Counted from the stretch's first letter, positions 49,301 through 61,015 are shown. The stretch is 64,000 nt of DNA from Liolophura sinensis (GCF_032854445.1 NC_088302.1:17481338-17545337), one strand, 5' to 3'. Notes: generated by a model from the sequence alone, not told the origin. Program-made: numbers and translations.

Positions 49301-49721
49301 GCGTGGAAAAAATGAAACAAAATTAAGGAAGAAACATACGAGGATATAATCATACCATTCTTTCTTATTAGTTAAGAATGAACAGTACAGGTACAAGCCT
49401 ATACAGTCAAGGACTGTGCAATCTTAGCTGAGATATGCTCAAATATGAGAAGAATGTAAATATTTGTGTTTTATATACCTAAATGATCTAAAAATTCTAT
49501 CACCAAGGAGCATTTTGGACGCAAATAAATGTCATGAGATATTATCTCTGGTGCTAAAATTGACATTTTCCCAGTAGGATATCATCCCACCTGTTCAAAA
49601 ACCTCTCAAAGCACCTTTCTAAAATCAATAGAACTCCCATAATCTGGAAAAATGAGCAACTTTGGCATGGACGAAATTTTAGGTCATTTAGGGTATAAGG
49701 TCATTAAAGGACTTGTCAAAG
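46391..49721. other. Unique non-coding sequence
   Basis: No gene or repeat recognised over about 3.3 kb apart from a short perfect stem-loop at 49,232-49,257. Frames of 60-78 codons show no domains. Confidence 0.4.
49232..49257. repeat. 11-bp perfect stem with 4-nt loop
   Basis: TTTCCGTGATC, AACA, GATCACGGAAA. The arms are exactly complementary. There is no poly-T or gene next to it to suggest a terminator, and its role is unknown. Confidence 0.85.
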
Positions 49722-50240
49722 TTGTGATTAGATTGTCATGTGTTTGACAAAACTTTCTCCTAAAAACACACTAGATTGTCATCGTTCCTTAAGTACATGT
49801 GTTTGACAAAACTTTCTCCTAAAAACACACTAGATTGTCATCGTTCCTTAAGTACATGTGTTTGACAAAACTTTCTCCTAAAACACACTAGATTGTCATC
49901 ATTCCTTTGGTACATGTGTTTGACAAACTTTCTCCTAAAAACAAACTAGATTGTCATCGTTCCTTAAGTACATGTGTTTGACAAAACTTTCCCCTAAAAA
50001 TACACTAGATTGTCATAGTTCCTTAAGTACATGTGTTTGACAAAACTTTCCCCTAAAAACACACTAGATTGTCATCGTTCCTTAAGTACATGTGTTTGAC
50101 AAAACTTTCCCCTAAAAACACACTAGATTGTCATAGTTCCTTAAGTACATGTGTTTGACAAACTTTCTCCTAAAACACACTAGATTGTCATCGTTCCTTA
50201 AGTACATGTGTTTGAGAAAACTTTCCCCTAAAAACACATT
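49722..50240. repeat. 59-bp minisatellite, about nine copies
   Basis: CTAGATTGTCATCGTTCC starts at 49,771, 49,830, 49,888, 49,946, 50,005, 50,064, 50,123 and 50,180, with partial copies at both ends. Each unit continues TTAAGTACATGTGTTTGACA and AAACTTTCTCCTAAAAAC. Copies differ by one or two bases and by the length of A runs, so the array is young or well homogenised. Confidence 0.97.
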
Positions 50241-51539
50241 GTTGTGGTTTTTCTGTACTATTCAGTTAATCAATAAAAAAAAAATTCTCAAAGAGCGTAA
50301 TGAGCGCTGAGGTGATTTGTGAATTCTATGTGTGAGATCAAATCAAGCAGATACCAGCTGTATTCTCCCAACACCTCTAACGCATACATCATCACCCACA
50401 CACCTAGGGGTACCACAGACAGACACAAGAAAGCAATTCGTTGACTGTTTACGCCAAACTAGTCCAGACATGTATGTTCGATATTTTATTTAAGAACACT
50501 TATTAACCGGTCAAAAGACTGTTTAAATCTGACGTGATTACCAAAGCTCGCAATGGAGGATGGGTAGCACCGATTGTTCCCACGTTAAACACCAGAGATG
50601 TGTATATAGAAAGCAAACATTGCAGAAAAGCATAATTTTTATCGTAACTCATCATTTTCTCCTACAGTTGGTCATAAGGCCCATGAGAGCAGTTTCCCCA
50701 TTATACGCTGTTGGAATGAAATCCTTTCAACCCACACTTAACACGAAGAACCATTAACATGGGCAAAAAATGCGAAAGCTATCGTTTGACTTCCCAGAGG
50801 TTCAGATTTATAATGGACAAATGAAATGTAAAATGAAGACCGCAGTACAAATAAAAAATAGGACACGATGCATTAGGTTACGGAATAAACTCTTTTGTCC
50901 TGATTTCAATCGTTAGATATTCACGAAAGGAAAGAGAAAACACCTTTTCCGCTCAGCAGTCATAAGATAAGAATTACTTGAGCGTTAAATTGAGAGCTGA
51001 GTTTTTGGTCGGGCTAAGGGTGAAGGTTGATGATCCACAGCAGGCAAAGTTCTATTGCTGGAATCATTCTTTTGCTCTACGCTTCCAGCGATTATACCGA
51101 CTGCCCGAATCCAGATCAAACATTGGGCGAAGAAACGAAGCTGAGTTATTTCTACTCGAACACATTTTGGCTTTCACCTCTCTCTTCAATGTGTCTCTTA
51201 ATTTTATTTGAACTGTTCGCGCTACTATTCATAGCCGGAAATGACATGGAATCAGAGCGAACGAGTTTTCCAAGAGCGTTTGATTCTCAGCACGTTATTA
51301 CGTCGACGACAAGGGTTTTTTCAGGTTGTCGTAGAGTGAACAGTCGCAGTATATACAGCGAACTTGGATTCGAAAGCGGGGAAAGTCTTTTAAAACCTCG
51401 GACAATTTTAATAGGCGACAGATATACAGATGGTGGGGGAAATGGAACTAAGAAAAAAATGCCAGTGTTAAATCGCGTCATCGGAAATTAACGGATCACA
51501 TTCTTGCCCATCTGATTTTGTTATACCTTTAGCACATTG
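50241..51539. other. Unique sequence with a 154-codon ORF of unknown meaning
   Basis: The longest frame is 51,027-51,491 (+). It contains one hydrophobic stretch (around residues 53-69, LSSMCLLILFELFALLFIAG) that could be a membrane segment, and a polar C-terminal part. I recognise no family, and a frame of this length is expected about once by chance in a window of this size. I therefore do not call it a gene. Confidence 0.35.
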
Positions 51540-51625
51540 GGTTAGCATGAGGCAGTCACCCCATACGACACCATGGGCAGTAGTACGGCAAAAACACACC
51601 AGTCAAATAAGTAACCACATAAATA
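51540..51625 (+). mobile_element. SINE tail remnant
   Basis: AGTACGGCAAAAACACACCA followed by GTCAAATAAGTAACC is a mutated version of the family A end (AGTACGGCGTAAAACACCAA, TCAAATAAATAA). The body is not recognisable. Confidence 0.5.
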
Positions 51626-51894
51626 ACCATTGTCAGTAATCCCTCCCACATATTAATACTGAGCTTATAAAAGTTAATGCTAAATAGTGCAAGGAAGGAG
51701 TCATGGATGGGTCATAGGGATGTTTGGATTTCAATCACTAAGACGCACGATTTGTGTCCAAGCCCGTCAGTGGACAAGGAATTACCTCCCTCTCACAGTC
51801 CGGGTTGCCTTGGTGACACTAAACAGTCGACAACAACCCTTGGGGCAGTTTGACGACCACGTGTCCTCCACCAATATAAGGTCTGTGTGTCAAA

Positions 51895-51965
51895 CTTCAG
51901 TAATGTACCAAAGGTCGGTGGTTTACTTCGGTTTTACATGTGGAGTATGGCGTTAAACAACAATA
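51895..51965 (+). mobile_element. SINE 3' remnant
   Basis: GGTCGGTGGTTTACTTCGG, then GGAGTATGGCGTTAAACAAC, matches the conserved body and 3' end shared by molluscan SINEs, with the middle deleted. Confidence 0.5.
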
Positions 51966-52050
51966 GACTACTCAAGTAAAATGCGCAACATTAAAGTTTA
52001 GTTTCCAACAGATTTCGATTAAACACATGTTTCTTAATGGTAACCCAAGT

Positions 52051-52138
52051 CGATATAGTTCACTAGTTGACACAGTTCACAAGTTGCTATAGTTCACATG
52101 CTGATATAGTTCACAAGCTGATATAGTTCACAAGTTTA
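52051..52138. repeat. 18-bp minisatellite, about five copies
   Basis: Imperfect repeats of GATATAGTTCACAAGCT (ATAGTTCACTAGTTGAC, ACAGTTCACAAGTTGCT, ATAGTTCACATGCTGAT, ATAGTTCACAAGCTGAT). Confidence 0.9.
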
Positions 52139-53111
52139 TATGGCTTGTAGTGTTATCGACGGTGTAATCCCTAATATAAATGGGGTATATTCGGCGGTAT
52201 GGCGTTCCAGTGAGAGAGCGTTACAAATGTCTCAACTGGGGTCAGAAGTTTACATGAAGACATAGCCGTGGCTTGACCGAAGTAATGTCGAAAACTACCT
52301 TACCCAGTCAATCAGTTACTCAATCAATCAAATGTCGTTATCATTTTCTGGTGTGGTTATTGCATCTATAGTCTTTTCCTTTTAACTTGGCGCCTATACT
52401 CAGCTAACACGACACATTGATATGTTGGACGTCTACATTATTGCCAGGAAAATGCAGATAGAACACTTTATCTAAATCGTAATGTTGAACTCCGTAACCT
52501 TGTGTTCGACACGCAGTCTTCATTGTCTCGAGTGACTTCATAACTATTTAAAAACATGTGGCATGTGTTTTTTAACTGAATTACTGTTATAAATGTATCT
52601 CGTCCAGTGTGGCCTGGCCTTTTAGTGCGTCAAAATGGACGTATTCAGATACAGAGCTTTTCGTTGTAAAGCTGACAACAAACGTACCCATGTACTGTAA
52701 CACAACCTTTAGATTAGATCATATTCGCTGAATAAGCCAGCCCTTTTGGACATCCGAGAGTACTAAGTGTCCATAATGGGTATGGTGCAGACTGACATGT
52801 GCCATTGTCTCATCGTCCATCACTTGACTTGCTAATGCTTGATAGAAACCGTTCTCGGTAACCAGTATTGCCCTGTGTTTTCAAATACATTTACCCGGAC
52901 CACATGTCCCTATTAGCTCTCTGGAGAAAACCGTTGTCTCGGGTTTCCCGGCATTACAGGTGGAGGCATGGAATGTGATATGAGGTACTTACCTCACCCA
53001 CACAAAGGTGATATTAATCTCTATTTGCTTACAGGGGAAATGTCGCATAGAATTATAAACCTCTGTGGGGACACAACCTGTTTCTCATCATATCTCTGCA
53101 GTCTTCGATAT
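52139..53111. other. Unique non-coding sequence
   Basis: I see no gene, repeat or RNA here. Confidence 0.4.
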
Positions 53112-53260
53112 ATATACTCCACCACAGTGGCCGAGTGATTAGAGTGTCTGGTGTCATGCCTGGTGTCTGTCTGTTTGGTTGCACAGTAATCCTGGGAGAC
53201 ATCCCCTAGCTCAGGCATACCCATTACGAAGAAAGCGACCAAAACAAACAAAAAAAAGTA
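53112..53260 (+). mobile_element. tRNA-derived SINE head with A-rich end
   Basis: CCACAGTGGCCGAGTGATTA with GAGTGTC is a clear A-box/D-arm sequence, as in Leu/Ser-type tRNAs. The B box is decayed (TGGTTGCACAGTAATCC). AGGCATACCCATTACG follows, similar to the post-head sequence of family B relatives, and then AAACAAACAAAAAAAAG. It is too degenerate to be a functional tRNA. Confidence 0.45.
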
Positions 53261-53728
53261 TCGAGAATACTGACCGTTCTTTGTAGATTTGGTTAACTGG
53301 CCTAGTTGTATTAGATCAGAAATCCGTGTCTCGCACATTTGCAGCTAACCAAATCACCCACCCTCCATTTTATTGGACGTGAACCGCTAATACGGATAAT
53401 TAAAATAAAAATCCTAGACAAATGTGTATGTGTAGAGAATAGGAATAAAGTAGTTCCTAAAGTTAGTTTGTTAGGGTTGCCTTGGTATTTTACTTATTTG
53501 ATTTTTCAGCTCGTCTTATCTGTGTTTTGTACCGTGCTACTTCTACCGAGGCAAAGAGCAGCGAAGTGCTCTCGAGAGTGGGAAGGATGTCACGGTTGAG
53601 GAAGTACAAAATAAATCCTATATCTCAAGCGACTAGTAGGTTTGCGTGCGATTGACTTGACTATAAGACATATACTGAGGATTAAAGTCATTGTCGTCAT
53701 TATCTGCTATTTTTTTTTATTGTTTTGA

Positions 53729-53765
53729 GGGGGTTTTCTTTGGGGGGTGGGTGGAGGGGGGGGGG
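53729..53765 (+). other. G-rich tract able to form a G-quadruplex
   Basis: Plus-strand runs of 5, 6, 3 and 10 G are separated by TTTTCTTT, T and TGGA: four runs of at least three G within 40 nt. It lies about 1.1 kb upstream of the signal-peptide exon at 54,866, so a promoter-related role is conceivable but unproven. Confidence 0.7.
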
Positions 53766-54865
53766 CGCAATTAACATATATGGAACCAGACAAAAAAAAC
53801 GGAAGAAAGTGTGTCTGTTATGCATGTTAGGAAGAGCGGCCTTTCACGGCAATGATATATTCATCAATTTGTCAACTTCACACCGGATCCTGGCCCCAGT
53901 ACAAATGGCCCGCTCGCACGCGGCAGCTGTTCAGGCCGGGTATACTCGCCTGGAGGAAATGTAGGTGATGGTGCACTGGAGATGGTTTCACTGACGATGG
54001 TGTAGGTATAGCGATTACCACAGCCTGTCGTCTGGCCAGCTTACACTGATTCATATAATTGCCGTATACACCCAGAGACTGTCTCCCCGGGGTAATGGTT
54101 ATTATTGCTTCCCAAGATAGAAATTACCAGTTCTTTACTTCATTAACCACCAGGTTTCTACCAATGATCGCTCAGTACACAAGGATTATTTGTCTTTCAT
54201 GTCCGTGATGAAACCTTAACTTTGAATTGAATGCCAATAACGCCTTTGGTTTTAAGACGAGCTCGTAATTTCATTGTCCGCAAGCTTGTCCAGTGTGGCG
54301 GGACTTCGTCGTATAAGCTGGGCAATGGCGAACACCGCGGATTCATTGGATGTTAATGCTATTGGTGAAAAAAAGACTATACGGTATGTAACATCCAATC
54401 AATTTCTGGAAGCGTGGTTTATTGGCCATGGCCGTAAGAGCTGCCGTAGAGTAGCCGCCTGAGCCAGCACGTGGATGGTCGTGCCTAGCCTTCCATTGGT
54501 ACACATTTAGCCCGTGGTTGAGGCTCAGTACGCCCGCTGTTGAGCACTGCCGATTTCGGCAGTCAAGATCTGATGGCCTCATGATGTAGGCACGGACAGT
54601 TGTTGTGTGGAGATCGGCAAGGACCTTCCGCTGGGGAAGGAAATATTACCGTTTTGACAAATAATTAAAGGGAATGGATTTGAATAATAGCCGAAGTTTC
54701 CCAGGAAAAACGTTGTAACCACCATGCGGTTTCTGTGATGCTGAAGTTTTTTTTGTGACGAAAACAATCTGTGACGCTTTCTATGATTATTAACCGTGGA
54801 GTAATTAGGAGCCTGCGCATTTGAAGTCCTGTTTACTTGGAGTTTGGGGGAGTTTTTAAGACACA

Positions 54866-54932
54866 ATGGTTAACCAAGCCTGGAGATTCATTGTTGCGAT
54901 TGTGTTTCTAACACTCTTGGAAGTATTGCAAG
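54866..54932 (+). CDS. First coding exon of an unidentified secreted or membrane protein (signal peptide)
   Basis: The ATG at 54,866 has a strong Kozak context (A at -3, G at +4) and an in-frame TAA just upstream (54,857-54,859), so it must be the start. The exon encodes 22 residues and one extra base, beginning MVNQAWRF and continuing IVAIVFLTLLEVLQ. This has the n-region with an Arg, hydrophobic core and C-terminal small/polar end of a signal peptide. It stops at CAAG followed by the donor GTAAGG (54,933), giving a phase-1 intron, the usual phase after signal-peptide exons in secreted animal proteins. A 5' UTR probably lies in 54,780-54,865. The mature protein cannot be named from this exon. 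Candidate downstream exons of matching phase lie at 57,203 and 61,993; the gene may continue past the window. Confidence 0.55.
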
Positions 54933-55140
54933 GTAAGGTGTAATCACACGACTTGTGCTTTGATTTTACAGAAATTTTGAAAGTTCAGTGACGAAAGGGA
55001 TAGGCATAAGTTTATAAGCTAGTACAGGAAAAGTTCCTAACAAACTAAAGTACTCCTGACAAACTATATGATTGTGCAATTGTTCCAAGCCTCGTAAGGT
55101 GTCTGCTATAGGTAAATTAAGGTTATCGTCTGAATTCTGA

Positions 55141-55534
55141 TTTTGCTTATGGGTTCTATGGAAATACTGTCTTGTATACACTAAAACCCTCCTGTAAACG
55201 TTTGGTGTTGCTTTAAGTGTTTTTGCTTATGGGTTCTATGGAAACACCGCCTTGTATAAACTAAAACCCTCCTGTAAACGTTTGGTGTTTCTTTAACTGT
55301 TTTTGCTTATATGTTCTATGGAAACACCGTATACACTAACACCCTCATGAAAACGTTTGGTGTTGCTTTAAGTGTTTTTGCTTATGGGTTCTATGGAAAC
55401 ACCGCCTTGTATACACTAAAACCCTCCTGTAAACGTTTGGTGTTGCTTTAAGTGTTTTTGTTTATGGGTTCGATGGAAACATCGCCTTGTATACACTAAA
55501 ACCCTCATGTAAACGTTTGGTGTTGCTTTAACTG
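55141..55534. repeat. 80-bp minisatellite, five copies (probable intron 1)
   Basis: TTTTGCTTATGGGTTCTATG starts at 55,141, 55,221, 55,301, 55,376 and 55,456. Each unit continues GAAACACCGCCTTGTATACA, CTAAAACCCTCCTGTAAACG, TTTGGTGTTGCTTTAAGTG. The third copy lacks 5 bp. If the exon calls are right, the array lies in the first intron. Confidence 0.97.
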
Positions 55535-55699
55535 GGAAATGAAGTTTCACCTTTTGATGAAGTGATTTAGAATAAATTCACAGGAACCATGTGGTTCGAT
55601 GACAGCAGAACAAAACTGTCAGCGGAGTTATTGTCATATTTTCACACTATTACAGGAGATTTACGCTCAACAGGCAGTATGTTCCGGTTGGCTCTTTCT

Positions 55700-55864
55700 G
55701 CTTTAGGTTAGGAGGTTTACCAAGTACCATTTGAAGGGCAACGTTAAGTTTGTACACTCCGGTTTTTTTCACCCATGAACCTGACTGCGACCGTGGGTAT
55801 AAATTTATTTTGCTGAAGAAAACTTCTTCAATACGGCGTTAAATACCAATCAAATAAATAAAAA
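55700..55864 (+). mobile_element. Decayed SINE, 3' half
   Basis: GGTTAGGAGGTTTACCAAG, ACACTCCGGTTTTTTTCACC, CATGAACCTGACTGCGACCG, CAATACGGCGTTAAATACCA, then ATCAAATAAATAAAAA: a recognisable but mutated body and tail of the common SINE type. The head is not visible. Confidence 0.65.
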
Positions 55865-57202
55865 TTACAGTATACAGGCCTGTTTTGTAAAAGCTGTTTT
55901 TGCGCAGTTAAGGAAATTTATTCAGCTGCTTTTGAATAGGTATGGAAATTTGCTCAGGCGGATGAGTTTTGTTTCTTTGTAATGATTTCCACGTCCTTAA
56001 AGGGTCTCAGGATAAGAAGAGGGTAAGGTGATGGGTTTGAATCTAAAGGAGTGGATATTTGGAGAGTTGGTTCGATGGGTGCTTATGGTTTTGGTATTAA
56101 GCCGCCAGTAGTCCGGTGAACCCCTTAATGTCCTCAACAGGTATCCGCGTCTGTGGATATGGGGATCGATTGATAGCATTGGTATAATGGTGTTTAAACG
56201 GCCGCCCTCGAGTAGGTCTCTATGCTCGGGCTTGAGAGGACAGATTTCGCGCCGAGGGGGTTGTGATGAGACAGTAACATAATAGGACGTATAGATAAAG
56301 CATGTATTGAAAAGACAGAAAAAAATTCATGCTATTGTTCCCCTTCCACATACGCCCGACAGTTCCCCCTAGATAATGAGCTCTGGTTTGGATGAGTTTT
56401 TCCCGTTGTTTTCGTCCCAGTGGACCGGTGTTACCTTACCTAACTGTGCCTTTATTGATTCCTTTAGGGTAGTATAAAAACAAAGCAGCAATATATGGTG
56501 TAATTCTAAACGGCTAACTTCTGGTTTACAACGGCTCTGAAAGCTTTGACGCATTAATACACGACTAAAGCCGTGTTAACTGTATTGTAGGGTTTTTTGT
56601 TTTTTTTATTTGCTTTTGGAGTGAGAGGGGCTACAACGCTTTAGAAAGGGCATAAAAATGTGGAGACAAATATAGCAGACTTTTAAAATGAGAGAGCAGG
56701 GTAGCGGCAGTAAGTGTCTCTTCACGACGATCCTCCCTTACAACTCACGACAGGGAAAATGTTCTTCACTGCAATACTGAAATGGATGGACAATAACTGT
56801 AAAACATGTAAATAAACTTAATTCATCTGCATCAGACACAGTCATCAGAAAGCAATTTATAGAAATACATGGAGCAATATCTCGGCCTTGTGAAAATGGA
56901 TAGCATCAGCTAGTCTAACACATTGTTCATCGCCATAAAGCAAATAGTGGAGTTGGAGTTGAATGCAGTGTTGAAATCTTGTCCCAACTTCTGCTAACTA
57001 AAGGCTTCTAACAACACCAAGAATATGGCCTGTTAATCCAACTTTAGGATTTAAATACTGGGATAATTTAATTCTAGCGAGTTTTTAAATATAACGCATT
57101 CTTATACATGCAGTTTTTACTTATCTGTCTAGTGATAATGTTTTCGCCTCCTTTTTGATATCCATGCTGTTCAGGCACAGCATGTTGAGTGTACACTTTC
57201 AG
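55865..57202. other. Unique non-coding sequence (probable intron 1)
   Basis: No further gene or repeat recognised. Confidence 0.35.
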
Positions 57203-57331
57203 GAGACAGTTTGAGAATTACTTTAAGTCTTAAGTTATTGGTAGTGTGTTCATTAGTTGGTACTCAGCCTTATCAAAACTTCACAAGTTCTGGAAACCAG
57301 ATGTCAGCTGAAGCCAGACGTCAGGGACTAG
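57203..57331 (+). CDS. Candidate internal exon (phase 1-1, 129 bp)
   Basis: The segment follows TACACTTTCAG and ends at CTAG|GTAAGAG, a near-consensus donor. Entering in phase 1, as left by the exon at 54,866, it reads without a stop for 43 codons: GDSLRITLSLKLLVVCSLVG then TQPYQNFTSSGNQMS and an AEARRQGL end, leaving in phase 1 again. It has one N-glycosylation motif (NFT). The hydrophobic KLLVVCSLVG stretch so soon after a signal peptide is unusual, which weakens the call; the pyrimidine tract is also short. I recognise no domain. The phase match is the main support. Confidence 0.35.
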
Positions 57332-58439
57332 GTAAGAGTAATTTAGACAGATTGCTATGTTGTTTCTGGGAATATTTTATACCGAGTAAGGTAGCCAGTG
57401 TATTTATAACCTGAAAACATTGAGCAAGTTTGGAATGAAGACATTATTGAGGTATCCAGACAGAGAGAGATTACTATTTCATTATCACAGATTTACACCT
57501 TAACTACCTAGGCGACGATTTAGCCTGGTGTTTGCCAATGGTCATCTGCGCAGGAAAACGTAACGCTTGCCGCTACACTTTTCCGCCTTACAGACCATAT
57601 ATCACCTCTAGCTATCGCCATACTCCGGCTTGTTTGCAGGATATGCGTCAAGCTCACAAATCGGCACTTTGTATGAAGGTTCACCGTAGAGCATTCCTCC
57701 ACTGATCAACAATATCAGTGAGTGCTGGAGCTCTGTGTCGTTAAACCATGAGCGAAGGGAGACGGGGGCAGGGACGCGGACCGCGGAGAGAACAGCCTAC
57801 AGATGATTTTAAACGATCGATGACAGTCTCTTGCCACGTGGGAATACGTATAATTCATGAACTAATGACCCATCTTCTGCGAAAGTGGCGACAACGACAT
57901 TCCGTCAATATGGCTCTAAGGTCGTTTTCAGCTTTATTTTGTGAACAAGATCTAGCAAGCCACATTCCTAACCAACGCAATTTAAAAGATTAAATCTCTG
58001 CACAGAATGTGATGTTTTCAGATTTTATACAAACAAATTTGAGTGCCTTTTTTGTCCATGAGCTGTTTAACACGTTTATTAACGTTGATTTTGTTTTTCA
58101 ACTTTGCGGAACAGATTTTGTCTGACAGGATTAGTTTTCGAACAGTGCATGATGGAATCATCCCGAGCCGTCATCCTGCCGAGCCGAAAAAAAGCAAAAA
58201 ATTGGATGACTGATCAGAGTCTCGTGCCCTTCGCGAATTAAGGGACACTAAGGATTATTAACCCTTGTCGTTCACCCCCACCCCCCACCCCATAGACCAA
58301 TCATATGCCCATAACCAGAGTAATTTAGATAGATTACCTATTGTCGGAGTAACGATGCCGCATGACTCTCACACATTTCTAACACAACCTTCTCGCCTCC
58401 CGTCCATCCGTAGTCAGGTGAACCTTGTACAGCATTAGG
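57332..58439. other. Probable intron or intergenic sequence
   Basis: A second acceptor-like site (CTCCGGCTTGTTTGCAG, near 57,642) would, in phase 1, read GYASSSQIGTLYEGSP and then stop; it might be an alternative terminal exon but support is slight. An 81-codon frame at 57,748-57,993 is unrecognised. A C-rich tract (runs of 5, 6 and 4 C) lies near 58,275. Confidence 0.3.
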
Positions 58440-58775
58440 AAACAGGCCTTGGCCTTGTGGCTTAAAGTACACTAGACGCGGGTTCAAACCGCGGGAAATC
58501 TCCAAATGTGGGGAATTTGGAGATTGCTCTGCTCTCAGTGACAAGAAGCGGTCTACGACGCACGCGTGGCCGTTCGCGCAGTTAGGCATTCGCTGAAGAT
58601 CACCTGCCTTCCACAAATGCGTTGTGTATATCTGTGCGTCACTCTTGGGAAAGTTTATCAGCTATTAGCCAAAGGTCGGCGGATTTATCTCGCGCGCTCC
58701 CGTTTCTGCCTCCCATAAAACTGACAGCCATCGTATAAGTGAACATTTTTTCAGGATGACGTTAAACTATTTTTT
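58440..58775 (+). mobile_element. tRNA-derived SINE, decayed, long form
   Basis: A tRNA-like head (GGCCTTGTGGCTTAAAGTAC) is followed by a good B box (GGGTTCAAACCGCGG, about 58,480). The 3' part holds AGGTCGGCGGATTTATCTCG, CTCCCATAAAACTGACAGCC, ATCGTATAAGTGAACATTTT and GATGACGTTAAACTA. It is an older relative of the SINE families above, with a longer middle. Confidence 0.65.
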
Positions 58776-58944
58776 AAATAGTCCAACTGGAGTGCAGAAA
58801 CCAGGATCTCTTACGTAATTTTCCTTCACCATGTACGTCAATAAGAGTGATTAGATAGACAGTTACAATCAAAGCGCAACAGAGATACATATTTTGACAA
58901 ATCTGACTTAAATTATTCGCCTACAGCATAATTTCAGAGCTTCG

Positions 58945-59115
58945 AGACCTACAGCATAGAGAATAAAATCAGAGCAACGACGACCGTGTGATAGCTGGCA
59001 AATAGTCACACATAACCCGTGAAATACGGCCTCTTTATTTTTTTACCTCAGCCAGCCAGGGTTCTATTCTGACTGTTCATGGAAATGCATAAATCGTAGC
59101 AACTTACACACCACC
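58945..59115. repeat. Dispersed repeat R
   Basis: CATAGAGAATAAAATCAGAG, GCTGGCAAATAGTCACACAT, AACCCGTGAAATACGGCCTC, GACTGTTCATGGAAATGCAT, CACCATGACTTAAGGGG. It is the most complete copy outside the tandem array and includes the ACCATGACTTAAG end also found near 39,911. Confidence 0.7.
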
Positions 59116-60339
59116 TAACACCATGACTTAAGGGGATACAGAATCGATGCTGATTGATTCACAGTTGAGATAGGGTTTCCTGGGTTAAACCCAACAGATT
59201 TGGTCAGGCTTGAATAAGTCTGCCATACCAAAACTTCAGCTTAGGCTAGGCTCTCACATCAGCCAATCAGAATCGATTCTGTTTGACGAAAGTTTTCTGA
59301 AACTCGTCATGTTATTACACAATCTACCCGATTATACGGCGTACGTACATTATCTGAATGATTTCTGCTTTAAAGTACACTAATGCCTAAACACATAAAG
59401 TATAGCTAAGCCATTGACGGACCACTTTTAATGGTGAATGGTCAATACATGGACACGTTTATAATATGGAAGGATATAACAGTTAAATGTGTATCCTCAA
59501 TGTATATTGTCACTCCTACATCATGGGAGATGGATAACGGTTATAGACCTGAAGCATTAAGGTAATGGTTGCTACTTTTAGCTGCGAAGAACAGGGCTAC
59601 ATGAAAGGACGCTCTGTTGTTGTTGTTGGTTATAATGTTCGTTTTCTTGTTTTTAATGATTTGGTGCTTTCGAAATACCAACGCTTCGCAGCTCATGACC
59701 ACAAATGGTATTTTTTTTTGTTGTTTTGGTGCTACTTTGGGCCAGTATTTCATAAGGATTTCATGCACCAGCTTCACTGTCACAAACCTAGTCTATAGCT
59801 GTTCATTGTCCGTCTCTGCTAGTGGTTAATACTTCTGTCTATCTATAAATGCAAATCTTCTTGATATCAACACGTTTTTATGTGTTAAGTGTTTTAAACA
59901 TTCGGAATTCATCACGGTTGGAATACGTTTGGGACATTTCCTTTGGAATTTAGGGCTGATTAGTAAATATGCGGTTTGTAATAGTTTCACTGGACTTTTC
60001 GTCTGTTTTTACTTGCGTTTTGCTAGAAGCCTGCCTTTATTCTGGCGCAAAATACGCGCTGCTTTTCGAGCGTCTAATTGGCTTAAAACAAAATGTAGGG
60101 ATATCGGTGAACGGGGCAGCATTGAGACACGGAAATAGCGTTTAAATATTCATGAGCGGAGAAATTACCACACGGTAAAGCATCATATACTTCACTGTAA
60201 TGGGCCATGTCTAGCGATTGTAAATGTTTGGGGAAGAAATGTAATTGTTTGTTCTAGGCAAAGATAGATTTTTATAGAAAGATGACTCATTTGTCACGAT
60301 ATCCAATGTTCACTCAGGCTAAGCAGTTCTATAAGTCAG
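59116..60339. other. Unique non-coding sequence
   Basis: Frames of up to 80 codons overlap on both strands near 59,541-59,829 without domains. No repeat recognised. Confidence 0.35.
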
Positions 60340-60492
60340 TCCTCTTGTCTGTCGGTCCGTCCACTGAAGAATCATGCCAAAGAACCATGTACAGCAAGAC
60401 GTACCATTTTTAAAGTCTTTGGTATGACTCGACCCGAGTCAAATCTTAGGTTCAACAACTTCTAGGCGGTCGCTCTAACGATTAGGCCCACA
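60340..60492 (-). mobile_element. Decayed family B SINE head
   Basis: On the minus strand GTGGGCCTAATCGTTAGAGC is an A-box-like head, followed by a mutated B-box region (AACCTAAGATTTGACTCGG), then GTCGAGTCATACCAAAGACT and TTAAAAATGGT. That order matches the family B head at 5504-5591 (GGCC...TAAGACC, TTTAA). Confidence 0.55.
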
Positions 60493-60919
60493 GAAGTGAT
60501 CTGATTATTACATTTGTCCTTAGATAATTCCTTTGTTTTCCTTTGATAATTCATTGGGTCTACCTAAAATAACTCGACTGTAACAAATAGAAGCTATTGT
60601 TCAAGCAGCTGTACTATATACTGCAATAGCATCCACCGAATTAACGAGGTAAGAAGACGTCGAGAATCATTACCGTTCCATACAGCACTCCAATATCAAC
60701 CTTTGTCCTCTTATAATGTAGAAAGAACTCATTTCTTATAGCACATTACTTAACAAACAACGAAGCAAAAAAAACATGACATTAAACCTAAAAAGAAACT
60801 TTTCAGATTTGTCAGCGGATGGTAATTATCGATCACATTGATGTATGATGTGAAATGGAATCTGACTAAGCTTGCACTGAAGCAAGATTTAATGTATATC
60901 CTTTAGTAATACTTTTTGC

Positions 60920-61015
60920 ACGGCATCTGGCCAGTGAGGTCGCACGCTTCAATCCAGCCCTCGCTGTGTTCGATGCTGCTGTAAATCAAGATGTTTTCTT
61001 AGGTAGGCAGCGAAG
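60920..61015 (+). mobile_element. Probable SINE head fragment (B box region)
   Basis: CATCTGGCCAGTGAGGTCGC, ACGCTTCAATCCAGCCCTCG resembles the tRNA-derived B-box region of molluscan SINEs (GGTCGCGGGTTCGAATCCAG). It is open in one frame and ends near TTAGGTAGG, which mimics an exon, but the SINE explanation is simpler. Confidence 0.35.

Noticed and set aside
51027-51491. 154-codon ORF with one hydrophobic segment
   Set aside because: A frame of this length is expected about once by chance in 64 kb of such composition; no splice pattern, domain or conservation.
60938-61007. Exon reading EVARFNPALAVFDAAVNQDVFL before a GTAGG donor
   Set aside because: The first half resembles a SINE B-box region (GAGGTCGCACGCTTCAATCC), which explains the open frame without a gene.
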